Part shown: piece by piece, positions 22,819 to 32,993 of the stretch | How the letters are laid out: each line of letters starts with the position of its first letter | How positions within the stretch are numbered: position 1 is the first letter of the stretch | Assembly (NCBI RefSeq): GCF_025452235.1 | Contig: NZ_CP104965.1 | Coordinates: 3,158,501-3,222,500 of the forward strand | Direction of reading: 5' to 3' | DNA from: Devosia neptuniae | GTDB lineage: Bacteria > Pseudomonadota > Alphaproteobacteria > Rhizobiales > Devosiaceae | Length of the DNA: 64,000 nucleotides | Position numbers and translations under genes: made by a program | Notes under the pieces: generated by a model | What the model was told of the DNA's origin: nothing | The model's database searches: none | Seen by the model: only the letters and a program-made list of their open reading frames with translations

Positions 22819-23244
22819 ATGCGCCACGGTAATTCCGGCCGCAAGCTCAACCGAACCGCCAGCCACCGTAAGGCTATGTTCGCCAATATGTCCGCCGCGC
22901 TGATCAAGCACGAGCAGATCGTTACCACCCTGCCCAAGGCGAAGGACCTGCGTCCGATCGTCGAGAAGCTGATTACCCTTGGCAAGCGCGGCGACCTGCA
23001 CGCTCGCCGTCAGGCGATCGCTCAGATGCGCGATGAGGGCCAGGTTCAGAAGCTGTTCGCAGTTCTGGGCCCGCGCTACAAGGACCGTCAGGGCGGCTAT
23101 ATCCGCATCATGAAGGCCGGCTTCCGCTATGGCGACAATGCGCCGATGGCTGTGATCGAGTTCGTCGATCGCGACGTCAATGCCAAGGGCCTCGATAGCG
23201 GCCCGGTGCAGGTGCGTGACGAAGACGAGTCCGAAGCCGCGTAA
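22819..23244 (+). CDS. rplQ: 50S ribosomal protein L17
   Basis: 141 residues; tunnel-exit protein. [20 protein letters not shown] start and [17 protein letters not shown] motif are canonical. The C-terminus has an acidic extension (RDEDESEAA), usual for the class. Last gene of the alpha operon. Confidence 0.97.
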   Translation: MRHGNSGRKLNRTASHRKAMFANMSAALIKHEQIVTTLPKAKDLRPIVEKLITLGKRGDLHARRQAIAQMRDEGQVQKLFAVLGPRYKDRQGGYIRIMKAGFRYGDNAPMAVIEFVDRDVNAKGLDSGPVQVRDEDESEAA

Positions 23245-23265
23245 GCGATATTCGGTTCAAGATTT

Positions 23266-23306
23266 AAGGCGGTCCGCGTTTGAGTACGCGGGCCGCCTTT
23301 TTGTTT
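23266..23306 (+). terminator. Intrinsic terminator of the alpha operon
   Basis: A 14-bp stem (23266-23279 with 23286-23299, one T-G pair), 6-base loop and a T-rich tail follow the rplQ stop by 22 bases. Confidence 0.9.
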
Positions 23307-23308
23307 GT

Positions 23309-24043
23309 TCAGATCGCTCGAACTTCGGCGAGCCGCTCGACGGAATGGTCGTCCTTCCAGCAGACCGCTGCCTCCCATGCCGCCGAGGCTTGCGCGGCGA
23401 TGTCATGCGCCGCGTCATCAAAGCCGGCAGCATTGTAGGGCAGGGCCAGATCGAGCTCCGGGACATCGACATGGGCTTCGTCCCAATCGATCAGCGCAAT
23501 CGCATCCGCAGTCATGCGAATATTGCTGGGATTGGTGGGATTGCCATGCACCACGCAGCTCTGCCGCCCGGCCAGCCGCGCCCAAGCCGCCCGGCAGCGC
23601 GCCACGGCTTCACCCGGCATCGCGGTCAGGTCGATCCTTGTTCCCGTATCGGCATGCAACAGGTCAGTTGAAGATCGCCACCCCGGCCGCTGCGGCCAGT
23701 CCTGCGTCAGGTCATGCAATTGCCGGAGCGTGTCGGCCACCCGCCGCCAATCCGCCTCGGTCTCGGGCGGCCCGCCCGCCATATATTGCATCACCACCAG
23801 GCCATCAACGAACAGCCTGCCATCCATGGTCGGGATCGGCACTGGTACAGTCATACCCGAACGGTCCAGATGCTGGAGCAGGCCGGACTCCCATGCCAGA
23901 TCCGCATCGCTCCGCATACCCAGCCGAGCGACCGCAAGCTGCCCGTCGATGCGCACGCTCCACACGTCATTGGAGGAGCCACCGGCCAGCCGCTCGATGC
24001 GCTCCGCGTTGGCACCCCATTGCCCAAGTGCGTCCCATCCCAT
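23309..24043 (-). CDS. APH-family phosphotransferase-like protein
   Basis: 244 residues from the ATG at 24043 (start of MGWDALGQWG); the longer frame upstream runs over a separate small gene. The fold matches the aminoglycoside phosphotransferase/choline kinase group: nucleotide loop LAGGSSNDVWSVR (19-31), VVMQYMAGG hinge, catalytic loop HGNPTNPSN (166-174) and metal site IDWD (185-188). The usual catalytic Asp of HGD is Asn168 here, which in the classical family would cripple phosphotransfer, although close relatives may share it. Substrate unknown; not evidence of aminoglycoside resistance. Coupled to the small membrane gene upstream, two bases apart. Confidence 0.75.
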   Translation of the reverse strand: MGWDALGQWGANAERIERLAGGSSNDVWSVRIDGQLAVARLGMRSDADLAWESGLLQHLDRSGMTVPVPIPTMDGRLFVDGLVVMQYMAGGPPETEADWRRVADTLRQLHDLTQDWPQRPGWRSSTDLLHADTGTRIDLTAMPGEAVARCRAAWARLAGRQSCVVHGNPTNPSNIRMTADAIALIDWDEAHVDVPELDLALPYNAAGFDDAAHDIAAQASAAWEAAVCWKDDHSVERLAEVRAI

Positions 24044-24045
24044 GG

Positions 24046-24156
24046 TCAGGAGACCGCGCCCCAAAACAGCGCCACGCCCAGACCCATGCAGAGGAGCCCG
24101 ACCAAAAGCATGGCGAGCCGACGGCGGCGCGGCGACTTCATCATCACTCCCAGCAT
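24046..24156 (-). CDS. 36-residue membrane peptide
   Basis: A short reading frame: start, a basic SPRRRR patch (8-13), one hydrophobic helix (about 14-35), stop. A very strong ribosome site, GGAGGAGAGG, ends 3 bases before the ATG, better than most genes around it. The stop lies two bases before the ATG of the APH-like gene, so the two are probably translated together. The N-terminus resembles the basic-plus-anchor start of CcmE, but the haem-binding barrel is missing. Function unknown. Confidence 0.6.
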   Translation of the reverse strand: MLGVMMKSPRRRRLAMLLVGLLCMGLGVALFWGAVS

Positions 24157-24224
24157 GGTCCTCTCCTCCACTTCGCACCCAGTTTAGGCCCGAATGGCGT
24201 GATGGGGCAATCGCGGCGGTCGAT

Positions 24225-24281
24225 GCTAACAGTCCGCTAGCCTCTGGCACCCAAATGTCACGTCAACGCTAACAGTCCGCT
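24225..24281. repeat. Pair of 14-bp direct repeats
   Basis: GCTAACAGTCCGCT occurs at 24225-24238 and again at 24268-24281, 43 bases apart, upstream of the small membrane gene. The second copy touches the stop codon of the next minus-strand gene. It could be a regulator site or an old duplication. Confidence 0.6.
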
Positions 24282-24811
24282 CACAGATTCCACGCCCGTC
24301 CGAGCGCTTTCACCTCGCGGAGCGACGAACAGAAAACCAGCGGCAAACCCGTTTGTCTCGCAAACCCATGATAGCGCCCGACGCTGTTCCGCGTCTTCCA
24401 GATCCAGTTGATCATTTCCCATTTGACGCTGTCGCGATTGCCCGGAAGATGGCCGGCCCGCTGCTTTTCCAGCAGCGTCCGCCGGAAATACCGGCTAAAG
24501 CGACGCAGGTAATGGTCGTCCACGACGATAATTCCGGTAGCCCGGGCAAAGCGCTGCGGCATGAGCACGGAGTAATTGCCCTCCATCACCCAGCCCGGCT
24601 CAAGGATCGCCGCGTCGTGCAGGGCGTGGAATTCGTCGTCGGGCCGCACCTGCCAATCGGTGTTGGGCAAGTGGCGCAATTGATCGAGATGAATGGCGGG
24701 AATATCGAGCTTCTTGCCGATGGCGACGGCCAGCGTCGACTTGCCGGCATTGGTCGGCCCCATGATGACGATGCGGCGGCCGAGGGCTTCAAGTGGTTGA
24801 AAGGTCTGCAT
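24281..24811 (-). CDS. P-loop kinase-like (adenylate-kinase/FlaR-like) protein
   Basis: 176 residues from the ATG at 24811 (MQTFQPLEALG). Walker A GPTNAGKST lies near residues 17-25, followed by IPAIHLDQLRHLPNT, the GWVMEGNYS motif and a basic FSRYFRRTLLEKQRAGHLPG segment. This pattern is typical of the small nucleoside-kinase-like group often called 'topology modulation' or FlaR proteins. The substrate is not known. It stands between the decarboxylase terminator and the APH-like gene, on the same strand. Confidence 0.75.
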   Translation of the reverse strand: MQTFQPLEALGRRIVIMGPTNAGKSTLAVAIGKKLDIPAIHLDQLRHLPNTDWQVRPDDEFHALHDAAILEPGWVMEGNYSVLMPQRFARATGIIVVDDHYLRRFSRYFRRTLLEKQRAGHLPGNRDSVKWEMINWIWKTRNSVGRYHGFARQTGLPLVFCSSLREVKALGRAWNL

Positions 24812-24890
24812 TTTCAGTTCCGATATATGGTTTGATGGGATCGGGGTGGAAAAGCGAAGAAGGGCAGGCGGCATCCTTTATTGGAGAGAC

Positions 24891-24915
24891 AAAAATCCCC
24901 GCCGTAGCGGGGATT
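24891..24915 (-). terminator. Intrinsic terminator of the decarboxylase gene
   Basis: A 9-bp perfect stem (24894-24902 with 24907-24915) with a tetraloop. Read on the minus strand it ends in TTTTT, 28 bases after the decarboxylase stop. Confidence 0.88.
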
Positions 24916-24943
24916 AGTAGTTGATTACGAGCTGGCGCCAGGC

Positions 24944-26125
24944 CTATTCGGGCTGCACATCCTTGCCGGTATAGACTTCATCGACCCAGAACTGGTCGCG
25001 GCGATCGAAGCCGTTGAACGGGGTCAGCGAGGCCTGGGTATAGGCACCCATTAGGCCGAACTCGATCCAGTCGTCTTCATCGATATCGGCCGGCAGGGTG
25101 AACACCTGGGGCAGCACGTCATAGCTGTCACAAGTGGGGCCCCAGATGGTGAATTCGGAGAATTCGGCATCATTGTCATGCACCCGCGCACCGCGCCACA
25201 CCCGCACCGGCGGGGTGAAATGCATGAACTTGACTTCCATCAGGCTGCCATAGGCGCCGTCATTGACGTAGACCGACTGGCCGCCGCGCTGATGCTTGAC
25301 GCGCAGCAGCAGCGAGGTCGACGACGTCACCAGCGCACGGCCCGGCTCGATGATCAGCTCGGGCTTGTTCTTGTCGCCGAAATGATCGCTGACCGCGGTC
25401 GAGATGGTCTCGAAATAATAGTCCATCGGCGGCGCTTCGCTGGTCGGGTAGGGGGCCGGATAGCCGCCGCCGATATTGAGGCGCTTGAGCTGGATATTGG
25501 ATTCCTCGACGATGCGGGACGCCGCTGCGATGTGGCGCTCATAGGCATAGGCGTCTTCGCACTGGCTGCCGACATGGAAGCACAGGCTGGGCGTATAGCC
25601 CATCTGGTCGACCATGGTGACGATTTCGGCCGCGCCCTGTTCCATGACGCCGAATTTGATGCCGAAGTCGTAGGATTTCAGCGCCTTGCCGGCCTTGAAG
25701 CGGGTGGTCACTTCGACATCGCGCGACGGCGAAACTACCGAGGCCAGCTGGTCGAGCTGCTGGGGATGGTCGATGGTGAAGGAGCGAACGCCGAACTCTT
25801 CATAGGCGCGAGCGATCTCGCGCTTGTTCTTGATCGGGTTGTTGTAATGCATCACCGCGCCCGGCGCATGATCGCGCACCAGTTCCATTTCGGTGTTGGA
25901 GGCGACGTCGAACGCCTTCAAACCTTCGCGATGGAGCTGGGCGATGATGTGCGGGGAGGGATTGCACTTGACCGCATAGGTCAGCAGCCCGTCAAAGCCC
26001 TTCTTGAACACCTTTGTGGCCTTGTGCAGCTCGCGCTCGGAAAACAGGAAAGCCGGGAAATCCGGGGCTTCCGCCGCGATCAGCGCGGAGGTATTCGGGT
26101 AAACCTGCTTCGGCTCAGTGGTCAT
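24944..26125 (-). CDS. Ornithine/lysine decarboxylase (alanine-racemase fold)
   Basis: 393 residues from the ATG at 26125 (MTTEPKQVYP). PLP-dependent decarboxylase making putrescine (or cadaverine). PLP lysine is in YAVKCNPSPH (Lys53), FHVGSQ (His184), IGGGYPAPYP, EPGRALV (260-266) and the catalytic cysteine in GPTCDSYDVL (Cys332). The earlier in-frame start would add about 140 unrelated residues across the promoter. It is monocistronic, with a promoter at 26173-26201 and a terminator behind it. In alphaproteobacteria this type is normally the polyamine ODC; substrate choice between Orn and Lys cannot be read here. Confidence 0.9.
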   Translation of the reverse strand: MTTEPKQVYPNTSALIAAEAPDFPAFLFSERELHKATKVFKKGFDGLLTYAVKCNPSPHIIAQLHREGLKAFDVASNTEMELVRDHAPGAVMHYNNPIKNKREIARAYEEFGVRSFTIDHPQQLDQLASVVSPSRDVEVTTRFKAGKALKSYDFGIKFGVMEQGAAEIVTMVDQMGYTPSLCFHVGSQCEDAYAYERHIAAASRIVEESNIQLKRLNIGGGYPAPYPTSEAPPMDYYFETISTAVSDHFGDKNKPELIIEPGRALVTSSTSLLLRVKHQRGGQSVYVNDGAYGSLMEVKFMHFTPPVRVWRGARVHDNDAEFSEFTIWGPTCDSYDVLPQVFTLPADIDEDDWIEFGLMGAYTQASLTPFNGFDRRDQFWVDEVYTGKDVQPE

Positions 26126-26172
26126 GGACGACTTGCCTTTCGGGGCTGGAGAAATGCGGAAAACGAGCGCTG

Positions 26173-26201
26173 CATATAGGGCCGTGTGCCCCCTCACGCA
26201 A
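26173..26201 (-). promoter_or_regulatory. Predicted promoter of the decarboxylase gene
   Basis: On the minus strand TTGCGT (26201-26196) and TATATG (26178-26173) are separated by 17 bases, leaving a leader of about 40 bases. That is too short for a speF-type leader RNA. Confidence 0.5.
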
Positions 26202-26324
26202 ACGTTTATTTGGCCTCCAATTGCGACGGGGGCGTGACGCCTTTTTCGTGACAGAATCCGGGCGTTTGCCTTGCCCCGCGCGGATGCCACATCAGGGCAG
26301 AAGCGGTGACCGGAGGTTGGTTCG

Positions 26325-27799
<1,475 letters not shown>

Positions 27800-27803
<4 letters not shown>

Positions 27804-28366
27804 TCGAGGCTGATTTCAGGCACATCCATCTGCGCCAGGGCGTTGATCGCGCTTTGGCGCCGGTCCTTGAGGCCGGTGAGCAGAGCCTTGGCGCCGTCCT
27901 CGCCATAACCGCGCCGGCTGATGGCATAGAGCACCAGCCCATCCTCGAGCGGGGCGTAGCGATAGGCATTCCATTCGACGATCATGGTGCCGCTGCTGGA
28001 GTCGCTGAGCAGGAAATCGAGGATGATTTCGCCGGTCTGTTCGTTGCGGAGCACGTCGTAATTGACCACCGGATCGCTGCCCTTACGCTCACTAAGGCCC
28101 TTTATCATAACGGCCGCCGCTGCTTCGGGCGTGGTGCCATTGGTCAGCACGTCGATCGTGAACATGTCTTCGAATTGCTCGACAGTCTGGCCGGCCGGTA
28201 CATATTCCTGCTTGAAGTAGGTTTCTTCTGGGTGGCTCGTCCAGGCGAGGGCAAATTCGACATCCTCGAAGACAATCGGCCCCGGCGCGCCAATGGCGTC
28301 GGTCTGGGCGCTCGCCGGCAGCGCCATGGCGGCGAGGAGCAGGAATGCGGTGACGAAGCGATGCAT
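27800..28366 (-). CDS. Exported protein of unknown function
   Basis: 188 residues with a Sec signal peptide (cleavage near Ala-Ser-Ala, residue 20). The mature part is a mixed alpha-beta domain with ALAWTSHPEETYFKQEYVP, a Thr/Ala-rich central helix and FLLSDSSSGTMIVEWNAYRY; I do not recognise a family. GAGGA precedes the ATG. The gene ends inside the stop codon of the protease gene, a 4-base tail-to-tail overlap. Confidence 0.75.
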
Positions 28367-28491
28367 GAAACGTCCTCGAAATTGTGGTCGCGCATTAATG
28401 CTGACAAACGCCAGCTTGGCAATTCGCCGGTTTGTCTTGCTCGCGCCGCCGCCCTATCTTACGCAGAGCCCTCCACAGAGATTGTTTAGGC

Positions 28492-29805
28492 ATGGCTGAC
28501 CTTTTCGCCGCAGACCCCAGTGAAACCGACCGCGCGCGCCCGCTCGCCGATCAATTGCGGCCGCGCTCGCTCGATGAGGTGATCGGCCAGAGCCATCTGC
28601 TTGGGCCGGAAGGCACGCTGCGCCGCATGATTGCCTCCGGCCGGCTGGGTTCGCTGATCCTGTGGGGGCCGCCGGGCACTGGCAAGACCACGGTGGCGCG
28701 GCTCTTGGCCGACCAGATCGGCTATACGTTCGAGCAGATTTCGGCGGTGTTCTCGGGCGTTGCCGACCTCAAGAAGGTGTTCGAGAAAGCCCGCTTCGAG
28801 CGGCTGTCCGGCCATCGGACGCTGCTGTTTGTCGACGAAATCCACCGCTTCAACCGGGCACAGCAGGATGGTTTCCTGCCCGTGATGGAAGACGGCACGG
28901 TGGTGCTGGTGGGCGCGACCACCGAAAATCCGTCCTTCGAGCTGAACGCGGCTTTGTTGTCGCGCAGCCAGGTATTGCGGTTCGAGTCGCTGTCGCTGGA
29001 CGATCTGGAAAAGCTGGTGACGCGCGCCGAGGAATTGACTGGCGCCGCGCTGCCTCTTGACCCTGAAGCCCGCCATACACTGCTGACCCTTGCCGATGGC
29101 GACGGCCGCGCCCTGCTGGGCCTCGTCGAGGAAGTGCTGGCGTCGGCCAAGGAAGGCGAGGTGCTCGACGCTGCCACCATGCTGACCGTGGTCCAGCGCC
29201 GTGCGCCGATCTATGACAAGGCGCAGGATGGGCACTACAATCTGATTTCGGCGCTGCATAAGACCGTGCGCGGCTCCGATCCTGATGCGGCGCTCTATTA
29301 TTTCGCCCGCATGCTCGACGCCGGCGAAGATCCGCTGTTTCTGGCTCGCCGGCTGATCCGCATGGCTGTTGAGGATATTGGCCTGGCCGATCCGCAGGCG
29401 CTGCCGCAGGCCGTTGCCGGGCGCGATGCCTATCAGATGCTGGGTTCGCCCGAGGGCGAACTGGCCCTGGCGCAGGTGGTGGTCTACCTAGCGCTCGCGC
29501 CCAAATCCAATGCCGTCTACACCGCCTTCAAGGGCGCCACATCAATCGCCAAATCCACCGGCTCGCCGACCCCGCCCATGGTCATCCTCAATGCGCCGAC
29601 CAAGCTGATGAAGACCTCCGGCTATGGCGACGGCTATATCTATGACCACGACACGCCCGAGGCTTTTTCGGGCCAGGAATATTTCCCGGAAAAGATCGGC
29701 CGGCAGCAATTTTATCAGCCGGTCGAGCGCGGTTTTGAACGCGATCTGCGCAAGCGCATGGATTATTTCGAGCGCTTGCGGGCCGAGAAGAAGCGCGAGG
29801 AATAG
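28492..29805 (+). CDS. rarA: Replication-associated recombination protein A
   Basis: 437 residues from [11 protein letters not shown]; an upstream in-frame ATG (28432) is poorly supported. AAA+ clamp-loader-like ATPase acting at stalled forks with SSB and RecA. Walker A GPPGTGKT (59-66), Walker B LLFVDEIH (111-118), sensor-1 [13 protein letters not shown], and the C-terminal MgsA tetramerisation domain with KSNAVYTAF and [14 protein letters not shown] are intact. Confidence 0.96.
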   Translation: MADLFAADPSETDRARPLADQLRPRSLDEVIGQSHLLGPEGTLRRMIASGRLGSLILWGPPGTGKTTVARLLADQIGYTFEQISAVFSGVADLKKVFEKARFERLSGHRTLLFVDEIHRFNRAQQDGFLPVMEDGTVVLVGATTENPSFELNAALLSRSQVLRFESLSLDDLEKLVTRAEELTGAALPLDPEARHTLLTLADGDGRALLGLVEEVLASAKEGEVLDAATMLTVVQRRAPIYDKAQDGHYNLISALHKTVRGSDPDAALYYFARMLDAGEDPLFLARRLIRMAVEDIGLADPQALPQAVAGRDAYQMLGSPEGELALAQVVVYLALAPKSNAVYTAFKGATSIAKSTGSPTPPMVILNAPTKLMKTSGYGDGYIYDHDTPEAFSGQEYFPEKIGRQQFYQPVERGFERDLRKRMDYFERLRAEKKREE

Positions 29806-29814
29806 GGCAGGCAC

Positions 29815-30198
29815 ATGCAGAATTTCCTCCTTGTCGGCCTGGGCGGCGCGATTGGCGCCATGGCGCGCTATGGTGCGTCCATCGGTGTCGGGCGCGTGTG
29901 GCCGCATGGCTTTCCGCTCGGCACGATGCTGATCAATATTGTCGGCTCCATCGCCATGGGCCTGCTCATCGGCATTCTGGCTCGCACCTTGCCGCCTTGG
30001 GCGCCGGAGGCGCGGCTGTTCGTCGCCGTGGGTATGCTGGGCGGCTTTACGACGTTTTCGTCCTTTTCGCTCGATACAATCGTGCTGATTGAGCGCGGCG
30101 AAATGGTACAAGCTGGCTTCTATGTGCTGTTGTCGGTTGTGGTTTGTCTCATTGGCCTTTATCTCGGGCTTTTGGTGACCAGAGGCAGCCCGGCATGA
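29815..30198 (+). CDS. crcB: Fluoride channel CrcB/Fluc
   Basis: 127 residues, four membrane helices; dimeric channel that exports fluoride. The motifs GGAIGAMARY, LINIVGS and GGFTTFSSFS (pore-lining Phe and Thr) are all present. It lies in the rarA operon rather than behind a fluoride riboswitch. The stop overlaps the start of rluC (ATGA). Confidence 0.95.
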   Translation: MQNFLLVGLGGAIGAMARYGASIGVGRVWPHGFPLGTMLINIVGSIAMGLLIGILARTLPPWAPEARLFVAVGMLGGFTTFSSFSLDTIVLIERGEMVQAGFYVLLSVVVCLIGLYLGLLVTRGSPA

Positions 30199-31181
30199 GT
30201 GCGGTACAACAGCGGCAGGTAAGCAGCGACGAAGACGGGATGCGTCTCGATCGCTGGTTCGCACAGAATTTTCCGCAACTCGGTTTCGGGCGGCTACAAA
30301 AGCTCATTCGCAATGGCGAAGTGCGCGTCGACAAGGGCCGCGTGCAGACCAGCACGCGCCTGACTGCCGGGCAGACCGTGCGCATTCCCCCGATCGACGA
30401 TGCCGAGACGGTCAAGCCGGTGCGCGTCAATTCGGGCGATGCGCAATTCCTGCGCGATATCATCCTTTATGAAGACGAGGATATTTACGTCTTCAACAAG
30501 CCCCATGGCCTGGCCGTGCAGGGCGGCAGCGGCACGTTCCGCCATCTCGATGGCATGCTGAAAAGCCTGCCCAACAAGCTTGGCGAGGCGCCGCGACTGG
30601 TCCATCGTCTCGACCGCGACACCTCCGGGTGCCTCGTGGTTGCCAAGACCCAGTCGGCCGCCAGCCATTTTGGCGAGGTGTTCCGCTCGCGTGCGGCCCG
30701 CAAGATCTACTGGGCTGTTGTGGCCGGCAATCCCAATCCGCGCCAGGGCGAAATCTCGTGTTTCCTCGCCAAGCAGGCCACGACCGATGGCGAGCAGATG
30801 GTGGTGGTCAAGAATGGCACGCCGGGCGCGCAGCATTCGATGAGCTATTATTCGACCACCGACACGGCCAGCCGCCGTTTCGCCTGGGTCACGCTGAAGC
30901 CGGTGACCGGCCGCACCCACCAGTTGCGTGTGCATATGGCCCAGCTTGGCACCCCGATCATCGGCGATCCGCGCTATTTCAATATCGAGAACTGGCAGGG
31001 CGCGCCTGGCCTGGGTGAGGGTTTGCAGCTGCATGCCCGCCGCATTGCCCTGCCGCTGCGCAATGGCAAGCGGCTCGATATTTCCGCACCGCTGCCGCCG
31101 CATATGCGTGAGAGCTTTGACGCCCTGGGCTTTGATCCTGACCGCTTCGATGTCAGCAAGGACCCGGAGGACGGCGCATGA
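30195..31181 (+). CDS. rluC: 23S rRNA pseudouridine synthase RluC
   Basis: 328 residues from the ATG overlapping crcB. N-terminal S4 RNA-binding domain (about 12-75), then the RluA-type catalytic domain with HRLDRDTSG (catalytic Asp142), KIYWAVVAG and GRTHQLRVHMA. RluC modifies U955, U2504 and U2580 (E. coli numbering); close paralogue RluD cannot be fully excluded, but length and context favour RluC. Coupled to the next gene by ATGA. Confidence 0.92.
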   Translation: MSAVQQRQVSSDEDGMRLDRWFAQNFPQLGFGRLQKLIRNGEVRVDKGRVQTSTRLTAGQTVRIPPIDDAETVKPVRVNSGDAQFLRDIILYEDEDIYVFNKPHGLAVQGGSGTFRHLDGMLKSLPNKLGEAPRLVHRLDRDTSGCLVVAKTQSAASHFGEVFRSRAARKIYWAVVAGNPNPRQGEISCFLAKQATTDGEQMVVVKNGTPGAQHSMSYYSTTDTASRRFAWVTLKPVTGRTHQLRVHMAQLGTPIIGDPRYFNIENWQGAPGLGEGLQLHARRIALPLRNGKRLDISAPLPPHMRESFDALGFDPDRFDVSKDPEDGA

Positions 31182-31840
31182 CCCTTGTCATGTTCGACAT
31201 GGACGGCACGCTGATCGATACGCAGGCCCTGATCACCGAGCATATGGCAACGACCTTTGAGGGGGCAGGGCTCGATGCACCAAGTCCCGCCGCGTCGCGT
31301 CGCGTGATCGGGCTGTCGCTACCGGTAGCGCTGGCGCGCCTGGCCCGCACCGATGACCCGGTGCTGATCGACAAGCTGGTCAAGGACTATCGCACCCATT
31401 ACCGCGCCTCCGTGCTGACCCATAATGACCGCGAAGGGCTGTTTCCCGGAGCTCTGGAGGCACTACAGCGCCTGCGGACATGGGATGGCATGCGATTGGG
31501 CATTGCGACGGGCAAGGGCCTCAGCGGCGTCCACCGCATTACCGGTAACCACAACATTGCCGATTACTTCGTCACCTTGCAGACGCCGGACCATAATCCG
31601 TCCAAGCCGCATCCCGGGATGCTGCTGCGCGCGATGGCCGAAACCGGGGCGCTGCCGGCCGAGACGGTGATGATCGGGGATACGACATTCGACATCGAAA
31701 TGGGCAAGGCGGCCGGTGCCTGGGCCATTGGGGTGACCTGGGGCTATCATGAGCCGGCCGAGCTGATTGCGGCCGGCGCCGATATCATGATCGACCGCTT
31801 CGACGAGCTTGATGCGGCGATCCGCAAGGTATTGGAGTAG
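31178..31840 (+). CDS. HAD-family hydrolase (phosphoglycolate-phosphatase-like)
   Basis: 220 residues. Motif I is FDMDGTLID with nucleophile Asp7 and acid Asp9; motif II is at ATGKG; motif III and IV are KPHPGM and MIGDTTFDIEMGKAAG. A four-helix cap (about 20-85) places it in the Gph-like C1 subfamily. The substrate cannot be read. It overlaps rluC by 4 bases, and the ATP12 gene starts 3 bases after its stop. Confidence 0.9.
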   Translation: MTLVMFDMDGTLIDTQALITEHMATTFEGAGLDAPSPAASRRVIGLSLPVALARLARTDDPVLIDKLVKDYRTHYRASVLTHNDREGLFPGALEALQRLRTWDGMRLGIATGKGLSGVHRITGNHNIADYFVTLQTPDHNPSKPHPGMLLRAMAETGALPAETVMIGDTTFDIEMGKAAGAWAIGVTWGYHEPAELIAAGADIMIDRFDELDAAIRKVLE

Positions 31841-31843
31841 GCC

Positions 31844-32623
31844 ATGCGCGACCAGCTGGAAGATGCCCAGAAGCATATCAATGACGGCTATGGCCGGGCG
31901 CAGCATGCCAATCGGGTTGAGCTGCCCAAGCGGTTCTACAAGGATGTTGGCGTAGCCCCGGTCGATGGCGGCTTTGTCGTGACGCTGGATGGCCGGCAGG
32001 TGCATACGCCGGGCCGGAAAATCCCGGTCGTGGTGCCCGCAGCGGCCATTGCCACGATCATGGCCGAAGAATGGGCCGCGCAGGGCGAATTCATCGATCC
32101 GGCGAGCATGCCCATGGTCAGATTGATCAATTCGGCCGTGGAAAGCGGGGATGAGACCATTCCGGCGTTCCGCAAAGAGGTAATCAAATTCGCCGCGAGC
32201 GATCTGATGCTCTATCGCGCCGATGCGCCGCAGGAATTGGTCAGCGAGCAGGAACTGGTGTGGGACAAGGCGCTGGTCAAGCTGGCGCGGCACTTCGGCG
32301 TGCGGTTCCAACCCACGATCGGCATCATCCATCAGGCCCAGCCGCAGGCGAGTTTGGATCGGTTGGCCGAGACGCTGGATGGCGAAAATCTCTTCGTCCT
32401 CACCGCGCTGGTCAACATAACCGGCCTCACCGGGTCGGGGCTGCTGGCCATCGGGCTGTGGCACCGCCTGTTCACCGCCGACGAGGTGTGGCAGGCGGCG
32501 CATGTCGATGAGGATTATCAGATCGGCCTATGGGGTCAGGATGAGGAAGCGGCAGCGCGGCGGGCGCAGCGGCGGGTCGAATTCGACACAGCCGTAGCCG
32601 TGCTGGATGCATTGCGGGCTTAG
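31844..32623 (+). CDS. ATP12-family F1-ATPase assembly chaperone
   Basis: 259 residues. ATP12 holds the alpha subunit during assembly of the F1 part of ATP synthase. Conserved features are the LPKRFYKDVGV N-terminal segment, VTLDGRQVHTPGRK, EWAAQGEFIDPASMPMVRLIN, LMLYRADAPQELVSEQ and a Trp/Glu-rich last helix. It is a mitochondrial/alphaproteobacterial trait. Stop codon overlaps that of the opposite-strand gene. Confidence 0.93.
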   Translation: MRDQLEDAQKHINDGYGRAQHANRVELPKRFYKDVGVAPVDGGFVVTLDGRQVHTPGRKIPVVVPAAAIATIMAEEWAAQGEFIDPASMPMVRLINSAVESGDETIPAFRKEVIKFAASDLMLYRADAPQELVSEQELVWDKALVKLARHFGVRFQPTIGIIHQAQPQASLDRLAETLDGENLFVLTALVNITGLTGSGLLAIGLWHRLFTADEVWQAAHVDEDYQIGLWGQDEEAAARRAQRRVEFDTAVAVLDALRA

Positions 32624-32967
32624 ATAGCGGCGAGTCTCGACGCCCCATGCAGCGCGATGATTTCGGCTATCTCAGCCCCTTCCTCACCCTCCAGCGGGCA
32701 CACAAGGGTCGCGCCTGCCTCGATAGCCTGGTCGACCACCAAGGCCCGGCGGCTGGCTATGGCGATTGGCGCTGCGAATCCCGCATCGACTAACGCCTCG
32801 ATTGCCGGAACAATGCAGTCCAGCTCGCGCTGAACGCTGGCCGTGTCCTCGCTCGCCACTTCGATGATTTCGGCCCCGTCTGCCAACGCAGTTCTGGCGC
32901 GTGACACGACATCAACGCCCGTGACGACATGGGCAATGCGGGGCGATCTGAATCCGGAAGCGGGCAT
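32620..32967 (-). CDS. Dihydropteroate-synthase-like mini-protein
   Basis: 115 residues. The order of elements matches the first half of the DHPS TIM barrel: VVSRARTALADGAEIIEV (usual A..L...GADIIDvG), a VQRELDCIVPAIEALV helix, a PIAIASRRALVVDQAIEAGATLV strand-helix (usual IsvDT.ka.va..Al.aGA..in) and a last helix ending in LHGASRLAA. The catalytic SDGG, GEST and DT motifs are absent or changed, and the pterin-site C-terminal half is missing. It is unlikely to be an active FolP. It has coding-like codon use and starts 26 bases after the cysW stop, so it may be co-transcribed with the sulfate genes. Remnant or repurposed domain. Confidence 0.6.
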   Translation of the reverse strand: MPASGFRSPRIAHVVTGVDVVSRARTALADGAEIIEVASEDTASVQRELDCIVPAIEALVDAGFAAPIAIASRRALVVDQAIEAGATLVCPLEGEEGAEIAEIIALHGASRLAAI

Positions 32968-32993
32968 ATCGGAAGCCTATCGGCCCAGCGCCA

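Noticed and set aside
23309..24043. Aminoglycoside-resistance gene
   Set aside because: Only the general APH fold is supported. The catalytic Asp is missing and no resistance subfamily is recognisable.
26126..26324. speF-type leader RNA for the decarboxylase
   Set aside because: The best promoter leaves only about 40 bases of leader, too short for that element.
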